Source: [Clostridium] aminophilum DSM 10710
Lineage (GTDB): Bacteria > Bacillota > Clostridia > Lachnospirales > Lachnospiraceae
Assembly (NCBI RefSeq): GCF_000711825.1
Contig: NZ_JONJ01000003.1
Span: 248,001 to 312,000, forward strand
Reading direction: 5' to 3'
Length of the DNA: 64,000 bases
The position numbers were made by a program, and so were the translations under genes. Below the pieces are notes generated by a model. It worked only from the letters and a program-made list of their open reading frames with translations, did not search any database and was not told where the DNA came from. This document shows positions 44,557 through 53,497 of the stretch, piece by piece. Each line of letters starts with the position of its first letter. Positions within the stretch are counted from its first letter, which is position 1.

Positions 44557-45705
44557 TCAGATGTATTTTTTGACTGCTTCCGCGACCGCGTCGGCCACAC
44601 CCGGAGCAAATGCCGGCGGAAGGATATGGGTGTCGTCAAGCTGGTCATCCGGGACAAGTGCTGCGATCCGGTCTGCGGCAGCGAGCTTCATTTCCTCGGT
44701 GATGCCGGCAGCTCTTCCCTCGAGCGCGCCCTTGAAAATGCCCGGGAAGATCAGGACGTTGTTGACCTGGTTCGGGAAATCGGAGCGCCCTGTTCCGACG
44801 ATTCTTGCGCCGGCTTCTTTGGCGAGGTCCGGCATGATCTCCGGAACCGGATTTGCCATGGCAAAGAGGATGGAATCGTGGTTCATGGATTTGACCATTT
44901 CCGGAGTGACAATGCCCGGAGCGGATACGCCGACGAAGATATCAGCACCGACAAGCGCATCGGCGAGAGTGCCGCGCTTCTGCTCGAGGTTGGTTACTTC
45001 CACCATCTGCTCCTGCATCCAGTTGAGACCGTCCATGCCCTTGCAGAGCATACCGGCCTTATCGCACAGTGTGAGATGCTTGAAACCGTAGCGGAGAAGG
45101 AGCTTGGAAATGGCGATTCCGGCGCTTCCCGCACCATTGACCACGACCTTGCAGTCTTCTTTCTTTTTGCCGGTAACCTTCAGCGCATTGATGATGCCGG
45201 CCAGAACGACAATGGCGGTTCCGTGCTGGTCATCGTGGAAAACCGGAATCGGGAGAAGCTTTTTCAGCCGCTCTTCGATCTCAAAACAGCGCGGCGCGGA
45301 AATGTCTTCCAGATTGATGCCGCCGAAAGCCGGAGCAATGCGGCAGACGGTCTCGATGATTTCCTCGGTGTCCTGCGTATCCAGACAGATCGGGAATGCG
45401 TTGACGCCGCCGAATTCTTTAAAAAGGACACATTTCCCCTCCATGACCGGCATTGCGGCAAGGGGACCGATGTTGCCGAGTCCGAGAACTGCGGAACCAT
45501 CGGAGATGACAGCAACGGTGTTTGATTTGATGGTATAACGGTACACCGCCTCAGGGTCTTCTGCGATTACTTTGCATGGTTCGGCAACACCCGGTGTGTA
45601 GGCGAGCGCGAGATCCTCGGCGTTGTTTACCGAAGCCTTGCATTTGGTTTCCAGTTTACCGTTCCATTCTTCGTGAAGCTGAAGAGCTTTTTCTGCGTTT
45701 GTCAT
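44557..45705 (-). CDS. NAD(P)-dependent malic enzyme
   Basis: Oxidative decarboxylation of malate to pyruvate. The 382-aa length is that of the short bacterial form without the phosphotransacetylase-like extension. Visible motifs are AYTPGVAEPC, SDGSAVLGLGNIGPLA, FHDDQHGTAIV and the Rossmann VVNGAGSAGIA. The catalytic Lys is in VMEGKCVLFKEF. Cofactor preference is not clear by eye. A consensus-like minus-strand promoter lies at 45819-45847. It may share a metabolic theme with pckA, 30 kb away. Confidence 0.94.
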   Translation of the reverse strand: MTNAEKALQLHEEWNGKLETKCKASVNNAEDLALAYTPGVAEPCKVIAEDPEAVYRYTIKSNTVAVISDGSAVLGLGNIGPLAAMPVMEGKCVLFKEFGGVNAFPICLDTQDTEEIIETVCRIAPAFGGINLEDISAPRCFEIEERLKKLLPIPVFHDDQHGTAIVVLAGIINALKVTGKKKEDCKVVVNGAGSAGIAISKLLLRYGFKHLTLCDKAGMLCKGMDGLNWMQEQMVEVTNLEQKRGTLADALVGADIFVGVSAPGIVTPEMVKSMNHDSILFAMANPVPEIMPDLAKEAGARIVGTGRSDFPNQVNNVLIFPGIFKGALEGRAAGITEEMKLAAADRIAALVPDDQLDDTHILPPAFAPGVADAVAEAVKKYI

Positions 45706-45818
45706 AAGATGCTCCTTTTGCCATCCGTACGGCTGAAATTTTTTGAAAATGTGGGTCCCGCGGCCACAAAAAAACAGGAAATGAAGGCGGGATTCCGTAT
45801 ATTTTGTACAACATAACT

Positions 45819-45847
45819 ATATTATCAGGGAAATGTGGTTTAATCAA
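45819..45847 (-). promoter_or_regulatory. malic enzyme promoter
   Basis: On the minus strand: TTGATT (45847-45842), 17-bp spacer, TAATAT (45824-45819). Confidence 0.7.
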
Positions 45848-45881
45848 GATTCTGACGAATGGAAAAATTCAGGGACGGATA

Positions 45882-45910
45882 GTGAATTCAGTGAAAAAAT
45901 ATGCTATGAT
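45882..45910 (+). promoter_or_regulatory. promoter of the DUF5717-DUF5716 operon
   Basis: TATGAT (45905-45910) with an extended -10 TGC. The -35 box at 17-bp spacing (GTGAAT, 45882-45887) is weak, so the extended -10 probably carries it. Confidence 0.55.
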
Positions 45911-45979
45911 TAACGTCGATATACTCTGCCCGAACGGCGGGAATTTTCGGAATTACTAAGATAAAAGGTGACATAGGGT

Positions 45980-48900
45980 ATGAAAGAACGAATCAATCGT
46001 CTCGCAAGGGGCATTATAGATCAGGAAAAACCTGAGATGACATGGCAGCCGGAAGTGGCCGAAGAGATTGTTCGTGCAGACGGAGTTTCCGGGCATGAAC
46101 TGATCGTGAGCTCGGCAAACGGCTTAAATGTCAAGGGATTCGTGTACTCATCGTCAGCGAGAGTGAGGATTCCGGAGTCGGGAAACTCATTCGGCGGTCT
46201 CCGCAATCGGATCCGCTATGAGGTGGATACTTCTTACCTGGCACCGGGGGACCGGATCGAAGGAAAATTTATTCTGGTAACCAACTGCGGAGAGCAGGAA
46301 ATTCCATATGAGTTTACGGTGGATAGCGGGGCTCCGGGAGAACGGCTTTCGGACCTGAAGACGCCGAAGGATTTTCTGCGGATTGCGGAGCAGGATCAGG
46401 ATACGGCACTCCGTCTTCTCGGATACCGTGATTTTATCGATGCCCCGTTCATGCAGGATCTTCATATCCGTACCGTTTATGACGGCCTGGCGAATCACGG
46501 AAGCCGGCAGAACTTTATGGAGGAATTCCTGATTGCCATCGGCGTCAAGAAACCGGTTCGCCTGATGACGGACGGCGCCCCGCGGGAATATTCCGATCCG
46601 GCGGAACGGATTGAGGACACCATCGTGATCCGCTGCGATTCGTGGGGATATTTTTCGCTGGAGGCGGAGAGTGATTCGGATTTCATCCTTCTGCCCAAAA
46701 AGAGTGCGACCGAACAGGACTTCCGGGATGGTGCGCTGCGGCTGCCGTTTACGGTGCTGCCGGATCATCTCCATCAGGGAATCAATATGGGAGCCATTCG
46801 CATCCGGTCGACACTTCTGAATGTTTCGATTCCGGTCACGGTTCGGATCTCCGCCGACCGGAACCGCGATGAGAGAGTCTGCGCCGACAATGAAGTGGTC
46901 GGGATCTTTACGGAAGCGCTCGAGTCGCTGAAAAACGGAGAGACCGGCACACAGATGGCTGAAAAGATCCGCAGAAGAATCGACCGTCTGGAGGCAATTG
47001 ACGGAGAACACAAAAACCTTCCGCTCTACCGGCTCTGTGCCGATACGCTGGATGAAAAGAGAAGCACCAAACAGTTCATGTCGGACATGCGCGAGGCAGG
47101 AATGTCGGGGAACCGTTCCGGTGGTTCGGCCGGGGATTCGTATCTTGCCATGCTCGAAGCATGCGGAATGTTTGACGGAGACGATGACGGCATTGCGCTT
47201 TACTCCATGCTGGAACGTGTCTTTGACCGCGGATCCCGGAGTCCTTTCCTGTATCAGAGGGTGCTTCAGATTTTTGAGGTTCACCCGGAGATTATGCGGG
47301 AGGCGGATGATCTCACGGTGCTGACCGGGTGGTATGCCGTCCGGAAGGCGGACATCTCAAAAGAGATGGCATTTCGTCTGGCGGCGCTGGTGGAAGAGCG
47401 CAGGGACTATTTTGCCCCGGCCGTGAGCCTGATGAAAAAGCTTTACGAGAAATATCCGGACGACCGGATTCTGACTGCCATTGTCCGGATGCTGATCCGC
47501 GGCGACCGCAGAGAAGAAAAGGATTTTCCGTGGTATGAGAGAGCCGTAAAGCATGATATCAGCCTGACCAAGCTGTATGATTATTTTCTGTATTCTCTTC
47601 CGGAAGCCTATGACCGGCTTCTCCCGGAGAGCGTGCTGATTTATTTTACCTATGCGCAGAACCTTGAACGCGAAAACAGAGAAGTTCTGTATTACAACAT
47701 TCTCCGGTATGCGGCACCCGATTCCCGGATTCTTGAGGATTACCGTCCGATGATGGAGAGGGCGGCGCTGGAAGAACTGTTTGAGGGACGGATCAACCGG
47801 AAACTTGCAGTCCTTTACCGCGCGACCATCTATGACGAGATGATCGACGCGCAGCTTGCGAGAATTCTTCCGCCGATCCTCCGGAGTGCGCGGATCACCT
47901 GCCGGAATCCGCAGATGAAATATGTTGTGGTCGTTCATGAAGAACTGCTCACGGAGGACGCATATCCGCTGAAACGGGGCAAGGCCTATGTTCCGCTGTT
48001 CGGCGACCGGGATGTTATCCTGTTTCAGGACAGCTACGGAAACCGCTATGCATCGGTGAAATACGAATGTACGCCGGCGATGGGCAATATTGACGCTACG
48101 CTTGCGGCGTGCTATGCTCGGTGTCCGGACAATCCGATTCTTCAGGCGGACGCTTGTGTCCGCGCCATGGAAAAGGACGAGATCGGAGCGGAGGAAGCGG
48201 AGATTCTGACCCGCGCGGACGAAACGCTGGAACTCCATCCGCTCTTCCGCGCGAAAATGCGCGCCGTGCTGATCCGTTATTACCGGAAGAACGCCGGAAA
48301 GGGAAATGATTCCCTCCGCGACGGAGACATCCGCTATCTCCTCAGTCTGGATCCCTCGCGGCTCACGCAGGAAGACCGGACCATGATCTGCGCAATTCTG
48401 GTGGAGAGCGGACGGCTTTCGGAAGCATGGGAGATGATGGAGAAATACATTCTGACCGGACTCTCGGATGAACTGACGGCAGTTCTGGTTTCCCACCTGA
48501 TTCTGGAACGGCTCTTTGAGGAGAACGGCCTTCTCCTTCATCTGGCGTTCCGCCTCGGAGAGAGAGACCGGGAAGACAGTGTCATTCTGGACTATCTGTG
48601 CGAGCATTTTAACGGCACGATCCCGCAGATGATGGGAATTCTCCGGAAAGCGCTTCGGAGCCATGTCGAGACGTATGATATGGAGGAGCGCATTGTTGCC
48701 CAGATGCTGTTCACCGGACAGACCGAGAAGATGGATTCCGTGTTTGAACTCTATGCTTCCGGGGAACACACGAGTGAAAACATTGTGCGGGCATACTTTA
48801 CCGTTCGCTGCCGGGAGTATTTCCTCGAAAACCGGAATCCGGGCGACCGGATGTTCCAGTATCTGGAGGGCCTTGTGGATGCGACGGCGGAAAAGGAAAA

Positions 48901-49456
48901 GCTTCCGGATATCTATATGCTGGCACTGACCCGATATTATGCGACACTCCCGGATCTTGACCATGCGCAGCGAGCGATCTGTCAGACGCTGGTAAACGCG
49001 CTGATCGACGAGGGGCGTGTCTTTGCCTACTACAAGGAACTCGCAAAATTCATTCTTGTCCCGGGCGATATCATGGACAAAGAGATCGTCGAGTATCACG
49101 GGAAGAAGGATATCGTTCCGTATCTGCAGCTCCGGATTCTTCCGGAGGAGGAAGAGTTCCACTACGAGGATATGAAAACGGTTTATCCGGGAATCTACAT
49201 CCATGAGAAAGTCCTGTTTGAGGGCGAGATCATGGAGTACCGGATCGAGGAAGTGCAGGACGGTGAAAAGACCATTGTGGAAGAGGGAAGCGTGTCCTGC
49301 AGGGAAGTGCGGACGATCGCGCCCGGAAACCGTTTTGCGAATCTGAATGAGATGAGCCTGTCGGCGGAAATGAAGAGCGACAGGGGACTTCGCGATAAAA
49401 TGATCGAATATATCAAAAAAGACGCCGCAGTGGAAGTGCTTTTTCCGCTGCAGTGA
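45980..49456 (+). CDS. giant DUF5717 family protein (beta-sandwich plus helical solenoid)
   Basis: An 1158-aa protein without a signal peptide or membrane segment, so cytoplasmic. The family, common in Lachnospiraceae, has no known function. Residues of about 30-120 and 205-310 look like two beta-sandwich, immunoglobulin-like domains (for example GDRIEGKFILVTNCGEQEIP). Residues of about 320-1050 are repetitive helices reminiscent of TPR or HAT solenoids (ILTAIVRMLIRGDRREEKDF, LPDIYMLALTRYYATLPDLD). The last 100 residues return to beta structure. It leads a four-gene operon with an Hsp70-fold protein. A scaffold or client-binding role is inference from architecture only. Confidence 0.8.
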   Translation: MKERINRLARGIIDQEKPEMTWQPEVAEEIVRADGVSGHELIVSSANGLNVKGFVYSSSARVRIPESGNSFGGLRNRIRYEVDTSYLAPGDRIEGKFILVTNCGEQEIPYEFTVDSGAPGERLSDLKTPKDFLRIAEQDQDTALRLLGYRDFIDAPFMQDLHIRTVYDGLANHGSRQNFMEEFLIAIGVKKPVRLMTDGAPREYSDPAERIEDTIVIRCDSWGYFSLEAESDSDFILLPKKSATEQDFRDGALRLPFTVLPDHLHQGINMGAIRIRSTLLNVSIPVTVRISADRNRDERVCADNEVVGIFTEALESLKNGETGTQMAEKIRRRIDRLEAIDGEHKNLPLYRLCADTLDEKRSTKQFMSDMREAGMSGNRSGGSAGDSYLAMLEACGMFDGDDDGIALYSMLERVFDRGSRSPFLYQRVLQIFEVHPEIMREADDLTVLTGWYAVRKADISKEMAFRLAALVEERRDYFAPAVSLMKKLYEKYPDDRILTAIVRMLIRGDRREEKDFPWYERAVKHDISLTKLYDYFLYSLPEAYDRLLPESVLIYFTYAQNLERENREVLYYNILRYAAPDSRILEDYRPMMERAALEELFEGRINRKLAVLYRATIYDEMIDAQLARILPPILRSARITCRNPQMKYVVVVHEELLTEDAYPLKRGKAYVPLFGDRDVILFQDSYGNRYASVKYECTPAMGNIDATLAACYARCPDNPILQADACVRAMEKDEIGAEEAEILTRADETLELHPLFRAKMRAVLIRYYRKNAGKGNDSLRDGDIRYLLSLDPSRLTQEDRTMICAILVESGRLSEAWEMMEKYILTGLSDELTAVLVSHLILERLFEENGLLLHLAFRLGERDREDSVILDYLCEHFNGTIPQMMGILRKALRSHVETYDMEERIVAQMLFTGQTEKMDSVFELYASGEHTSENIVRAYFTVRCREYFLENRNPGDRMFQYLEGLVDATAEKEKLPDIYMLALTRYYATLPDLDHAQRAICQTLVNALIDEGRVFAYYKELAKFILVPGDIMDKEIVEYHGKKDIVPYLQLRILPEEEEFHYEDMKTVYPGIYIHEKVLFEGEIMEYRIEEVQDGEKTIVEEGSVSCREVRTIAPGNRFANLNEMSLSAEMKSDRGLRDKMIEYIKKDAAVEVLFPLQ

Positions 49457-49473
49457 AGGGGAATTGATTTGAG

Positions 49474-50697
49474 ATGGAAGGTTTGATAATTGGCATCGAT
49501 TTGTGCAACAACCGCACGCATATCACGCTTGCGGAGCCGGAGATGACCTGGGTGATTCCGACGGTCATCTGCAAAAACCGCAAATTCGATGAATGGTATG
49601 TGGACGAGGAAGCCTACGCCCACACTCTCGTCGGCGACGGCGTAATGGAGGACAAGCTTCTTACGCAGGTTATGAAAGACGGTACGGCGACCATCAGTGG
49701 CGTAAAATACGAGGCGCTGACACTGCTCAAGATTTTTCTGGAAAAATGCCTTCTCTATCCGCGGAAGGAGACCGGAATCACGGAGATTGAAAGTCTCGTC
49801 ATCACAACGACCAGACTGGATGTGAAGATGATGGACAGCCTGATGTACTGTGCCGATTATCTCGGCATTGACCGCAGCAGGGTGCACATCATCAGTCACA
49901 CCGAGAGTTTTGTCTATTACGTGGCGAGTCAGAGAAGAGATGTCTGGAGCAATCAGGTCGGGATGTTCGATCTCGAGGATGAAGAACTCCATTACTACGA
50001 GATGCGCGTACAGAGATCGCTTCGCCGGACCGTGATTCTGGCGGACGGCGAGCGCATGGAGGAGGGATTCCGTCTGGATGTCCTCGACAGCGATGCGGGA
50101 CAGAAGGTGGGCGACCGGATTATGAGCGCATGCGCGGACCGCAATCTCGGAAGAAGACTGTTTTCCGCAGTGATCCTGACCGGAAAAGGATTTGAAGAAA
50201 CCGAGTGGGCACCGGATTTTATGAAGAAAGTCTGCTACCGCCGGAGAGTGTTTACCGAGACGGATCTCTTTTCCAAAGGAGCCGCGCTTCGGGCGAAGGA
50301 TCTGACCGCGGAGAAGACGGCATTTCCGTTCACGTGCATCTGTGACGGCCATCTGCGGACCGGCGTTTCGCTCCGCATTCAGGACAGAGACCGGGAGGGA
50401 CAGCTCTCCATGGCGGCGGCCGGCGAGAACTGGTATGAAGCGAGAAGTACGACGGAATTCATCGTGGCCGGAAAGCCGGAGATCGAATTCATTCTCACGC
50501 CGATCGATCAGAAAAAGCAGACAACGGTGACGATTCCGCTCGAAGGTTTTCCGGACCGGCCGGACCGCACGACGAGAATCAGTCTCTCTCTGGGGTTTGC
50601 CAGTGAAAACCGGATGATCGCGGTGATCCGTGATCTTGGATTCGGAGAGTTCTACCCGGCGACGGGAGCCGTGATTCGGAGGGAGGTAGAGTTATGA
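49474..50697 (+). CDS. DUF5716 family, divergent Hsp70/actin-fold protein
   Basis: A 407-aa protein whose layout follows Hsp70: LIIGIDLCNNRTHITL at residues 4-19 (phosphate-1 position, normally DLGTT), SLVITTTRLDVKMMDSLMYC near 106, and IISHTESFVYYVASQ near 140 (as in INEPTAAALAYG). GMFDLEDEELHYYEM near 164 is the phosphate-2 position, where DLGGGT is lost. AVILTGKGFEE near 233 and SKGAALRA near 268 match the adenosine region. Residues of about 285-400 are beta-rich, like a substrate-binding domain. Loss of the phosphate loops suggests weak or no ATPase. It overlaps the TPR gene by four bases. Confidence 0.75.
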   Translation: MEGLIIGIDLCNNRTHITLAEPEMTWVIPTVICKNRKFDEWYVDEEAYAHTLVGDGVMEDKLLTQVMKDGTATISGVKYEALTLLKIFLEKCLLYPRKETGITEIESLVITTTRLDVKMMDSLMYCADYLGIDRSRVHIISHTESFVYYVASQRRDVWSNQVGMFDLEDEELHYYEMRVQRSLRRTVILADGERMEEGFRLDVLDSDAGQKVGDRIMSACADRNLGRRLFSAVILTGKGFEETEWAPDFMKKVCYRRRVFTETDLFSKGAALRAKDLTAEKTAFPFTCICDGHLRTGVSLRIQDRDREGQLSMAAAGENWYEARSTTEFIVAGKPEIEFILTPIDQKKQTTVTIPLEGFPDRPDRTTRISLSLGFASENRMIAVIRDLGFGEFYPATGAVIRREVEL

Positions 50698-51506
50698 GTC
50701 TGATTATGGTCAGACCGGAGCAGGTAGAACACCCGTATTATGTGGAACCGCTCGGCGTCCATATCGGGTCTTCTCAGGAACTCTGCTATGTCATCTACAA
50801 CAATCTTCTGATTGTTATGAATGATTTCGTCAATGACCGTCTGATCGATTTTATCCGGCGGGAACTCGGACGTCCGCTTCTTGCCGACCGTCTTTCCGCG
50901 TGGAAAAGCAGCAGAGAGAATCCGGCCGAAATGCTGGCAATCATTCTGGATGACTGTAATTATTACACTTCGAGAGAGGTCAGTGCGTTCCGTCAGCGGA
51001 TCGAATCACTCCGGAAAATGTCCCAGAGCGAATTCTGGAAAGAGACGGCGGACAATTACTATCGTCTCCGTCAGTACGGAACCGCAGTGCGCTATTACGA
51101 GAAGATTCTCGATGAATGGCGGAGCGGTTCCATGACGGATGAGTTTACCGCGAACGTGTGGAACAATGTCGGTGCATGCTATGCGGGGATTTTCTGGTTT
51201 GAAAAAGCGATGGGCGCGTATGAAATGTCCTACAATTTCCGGAAGGAAATGACGACCATCAAAAAGCTCTATCTTCTGACACTGCTGAATCCGGAACTTG
51301 CGCTGAAAGACCGTTACCGCGCACTGATTTCAGACGAAAAACGCCTCGCGTGGAAAGAGGAACTCCGGAAGGCGTTTGAAGAGGCCGGTGAATGTCAGAA
51401 AGTGAAGGACGTGGAACGGCTGTTTGACCGGGATCCCATCCGAAGAGCCGAGGGAGTGGAAAAAATCATGTCCCAATGGAAACGAGAGTATCGAAAGATG
51501 CTGTGA
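50694..51506 (+). CDS. TPR-like helical protein of the DUF5716/5717 operon
   Basis: A 270-aa soluble protein. The N-terminal 70 residues are mixed alpha/beta (SQELCYVIYNNLLIVMNDFV). Residues of about 115-205 contain TPR-like helix pairs, including FWKETADNYYRLRQYGTAVR and NVWNNVGACYAGIFWFEKAM. TPR proteins are classic Hsp70 partners, so pairing with the Hsp70-fold protein upstream is an attractive inference. ATGA overlap with the upstream gene suggests fixed stoichiometry. Confidence 0.65.
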   Translation: MSLIMVRPEQVEHPYYVEPLGVHIGSSQELCYVIYNNLLIVMNDFVNDRLIDFIRRELGRPLLADRLSAWKSSRENPAEMLAIILDDCNYYTSREVSAFRQRIESLRKMSQSEFWKETADNYYRLRQYGTAVRYYEKILDEWRSGSMTDEFTANVWNNVGACYAGIFWFEKAMGAYEMSYNFRKEMTTIKKLYLLTLLNPELALKDRYRALISDEKRLAWKEELRKAFEEAGECQKVKDVERLFDRDPIRRAEGVEKIMSQWKREYRKML

Positions 51507-51516
51507 GGAGGATTGA

Positions 51517-51939
51517 ATGTACTGTCCAGAGTGCGGCGCAAAAGTGCGCAAAGATGAAGATATCTGTCCGGAGTGCGGGGCGGATCTGTGGGCGGATGAG
51601 ACATCCGGACCGACCGAACAGGAACTTCTCCGGATGGAGGCGTGGGTTACGAAGCGGAAAGTACAGCACCGGCTTCTGTCTTTGCTCGGTTTTCTGCTGG
51701 GTGTGATGATCTTTTTCGGATCGATTCTGTTTGCCGCACAGAAACTGGTCGGCAGCGATAAAGTTTCCAAGATTTACAAAAAACTCGGCATCAGCACGGA
51801 AGAGGTGGTTTCGGAGGAAACGGTATCCGTGGAAAATGCCGCGGGGGCAGTTCTCGAAGACCAGCAGGCGGAGAATACCGATGTCCATGAGAATGAGACG
51901 TCGACGGCTGCCGCGAAGCAGAAGGCAAAGAAGGGCTGA
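51517..51939 (+). CDS. zinc-ribbon single-pass membrane protein
   Basis: A 140-aa protein with an N-terminal zinc ribbon (CPEC at 3-6, CPEC at 19-22), one hydrophobic segment at about 50-72 (LLSLLGFLLGVMIFFGSILF), and a polar C-terminal tail rich in Glu, Ala and Lys. Orientation is not certain. AGGAGG precedes the ATG, ten bases after the TPR gene, making it the last gene of the operon. It could tether the complex to the membrane, which is inference. Confidence 0.75.
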   Translation: MYCPECGAKVRKDEDICPECGADLWADETSGPTEQELLRMEAWVTKRKVQHRLLSLLGFLLGVMIFFGSILFAAQKLVGSDKVSKIYKKLGISTEEVVSEETVSVENAAGAVLEDQQAENTDVHENETSTAAAKQKAKKG

Positions 51940-51984
51940 CGGCATCCGGCATGGGAATGGTATCCGCCTTCCGGCCGGTAAATC

Positions 51985-52013
51985 TTGACAAAAGGACTTT
52001 GTGCCGATAGAAT
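51985..52013 (+). promoter_or_regulatory. pheST promoter
   Basis: Consensus TTGACA (51985-51990), 17-bp spacer, TAGAAT (52008-52013). Transcription should start near 52020, at the head of the T-box. Confidence 0.85.
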
Positions 52014-52019
52014 AAACCA

Positions 52020-52310
52020 TGTTTACAAATTAAAACGGAAAAGCGATGAAGGTGAACAGTAGGTAAGCGCACACCCCGACAGAGAGAGAAGATCACTGGC
52101 TGGAAGTCTTCTCCGGAACGAGCACCCTCCGAATTTCGCACCGGAGCTGTCGTGCTGAATCCCCAAGACGGGTGGTAGGCGCGGACGGGTCGTACACGTT
52201 ACGTATAAGACGAGAGCCTGTATTCAAGGAATATGGGAACCGGGGTGGTACCGCGGGATCATAAGAAGATCACGTCCCTGCAGCGTAAGCTGCAGGGACT
52301 TTTTTATTTC
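52020..52310 (+). promoter_or_regulatory. T-box leader, phenylalanine-specific
   Basis: Senses uncharged tRNA-Phe and lets polymerase pass the terminator. The T-box sequence GGGTGGTACCGCGG is at about 52244-52257; its TGGT pairs with an ACCA tRNA end. Stem I has the AGAGA-type bulge (AGAGAGAGAAG near 52081). A TTC codon in the specifier position (52135-52137, in GAATTTCGCACC) fits phenylalanine, in agreement with pheST downstream. The terminator stem GTCCCTGCAGC / GCTGCAGGGAC at 52274-52299 is followed by TTTTTTA. The gap 51940-52431 is fully explained by promoter, T-box and a repeat. Confidence 0.93.
52274..52309 (+). terminator. T-box terminator
   Basis: Perfect 11-bp stem with loop GTAA, then a T-tract. 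In the antiterminated state its left arm is expected to pair with part of the T-box. Confidence 0.9.
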
Positions 52311-52400
52311 ACAGGAAAGTGTTTCTTATTTCCTGTGAAATAAAATGCTCCGTGAGGATGCATATGCCGCTGTGTGGAAGATGGCACCTTGCGGACCTTG
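52306..52400 (+). repeat. dispersed repeat family B, copy 4
   Basis: Begins in the T-box terminator tail with a perfect 15-bp inverted repeat TTATTTCACAGGAAA / TTTCCTGTGAAATAA. It continues with AATGCTCCGTGAGGATGC and AAGATGGCACCTTGCGGAC. It lies between the T-box and pheS, so it is part of the antiterminated mRNA. Confidence 0.8.
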
Positions 52401-52431
52401 TTCTGACTTTAATGTAAATGGAGGAGATACG

Positions 52432-53481
52432 ATGGCAGATTTAAACGAACTCAAAGAAGCGGCGAAATCGCTCCGCGATGAGATTCTGAACAATGTCAGG
52501 GATCTGACAAACTCGAAGGAAGCGTATGAACTGCGCAAGACGTTCCTGGATTCCAAACAGGGAAAGATCGGACAGCTCATGAAAGAGATGCGGACGGTTC
52601 CGAACGACCAGAAGCAGGAGTACGGCAAGACCGTCAACGAGCTGAAGCAGTGGGCACAGGCCCGCTTCGAGGAAGTGGACCGCGCGATGAAGGAGAGAGA
52701 ACTTCAGAACCGCTATGAGAGAGAAAAGCTCGATGTCACCATGCCGGCGGTGAAGACCGTTCCGGGAAATCTTCACCCGGTGACCCAGGTAAGAGAAGAG
52801 CTGATCGACATTTTTGCCTCCATGGGATTTGAAGTCTATGAGGGAAAAGAGATCGAGAACGACTATTACAACTTCACGGCGCTGAATACTCCGCAGGATC
52901 ATCCGGCCAGAGATATGCAGGATACGTTCTATGTCTCACCGGAATTTCTTCTGAGAACGCAGACATCCGCAGGACAGATTCATGTCATGGAGGCAAAGAA
53001 GCCGCCGATCAAGATTCTCTCCCCGGGACGCGTATTCCGCTCCGATGACGATGCAACCCATTCTCCGATGTTCCATCAGATGGAAGGTCTTGTGGTGGAT
53101 AAACACATCACTCTCAGTGATCTGAAGGGAATGCTGGATACATTTGTTCAGAAGATCTACGGCGAGAACACCACGACGAGACTTCGCCCGTCCTATTTCC
53201 CGTTCACGGAGCCGTCGGTGGAAGTCGATGTCAGCTGCTTCGAGTGCGGCGGAAAAGGCTGCGGACTGTGCAAGGGGACCGGCTGGATCGAGGTTCTGGG
53301 TGCAGGTATCGTCAACCGCAAGGTTCTGGAAAACTGCGGACTGGATCCGGATGAGTACAGCGGTCTGGCGTTCGGAATCGGTCTTGAGCGTATCGCGATG
53401 CTCAAGTACGGCATCAACAACATCAAGCTGATGTTCGAGTCCGATATGGACGTTCTGAAGCAGATCAACGATCAGGAGTAA
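52432..53481 (+). CDS. pheS: phenylalanine-tRNA ligase alpha subunit
   Basis: Class II catalytic subunit. The 349-aa protein has the N-terminal coiled coil (about 1-90), motif 2 around [20 protein letters not shown], the [12 protein letters not shown] segment, and motif 3 [19 protein letters not shown] Cys pair CGGKGCGLC at about 272-280 is typical of Firmicutes PheS. The start at 52432 follows GGAGGAG; the ATG-like codon at 52345 lies in repeat B and is rejected. Confidence 0.98.
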   Translation: MADLNELKEAAKSLRDEILNNVRDLTNSKEAYELRKTFLDSKQGKIGQLMKEMRTVPNDQKQEYGKTVNELKQWAQARFEEVDRAMKERELQNRYEREKLDVTMPAVKTVPGNLHPVTQVREELIDIFASMGFEVYEGKEIENDYYNFTALNTPQDHPARDMQDTFYVSPEFLLRTQTSAGQIHVMEAKKPPIKILSPGRVFRSDDDATHSPMFHQMEGLVVDKHITLSDLKGMLDTFVQKIYGENTTTRLRPSYFPFTEPSVEVDVSCFECGGKGCGLCKGTGWIEVLGAGIVNRKVLENCGLDPDEYSGLAFGIGLERIAMLKYGINNIKLMFESDMDVLKQINDQE

Positions 53482-53497
53482 GACGGGGGGAAGAATT

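Noticed and set aside
47357-49204. 615-codon minus-strand frame opposite the DUF5717 gene
   Set aside because: No ribosome site, no motif, and the plus-strand frame continues unbroken for 1158 codons within a coherent operon.
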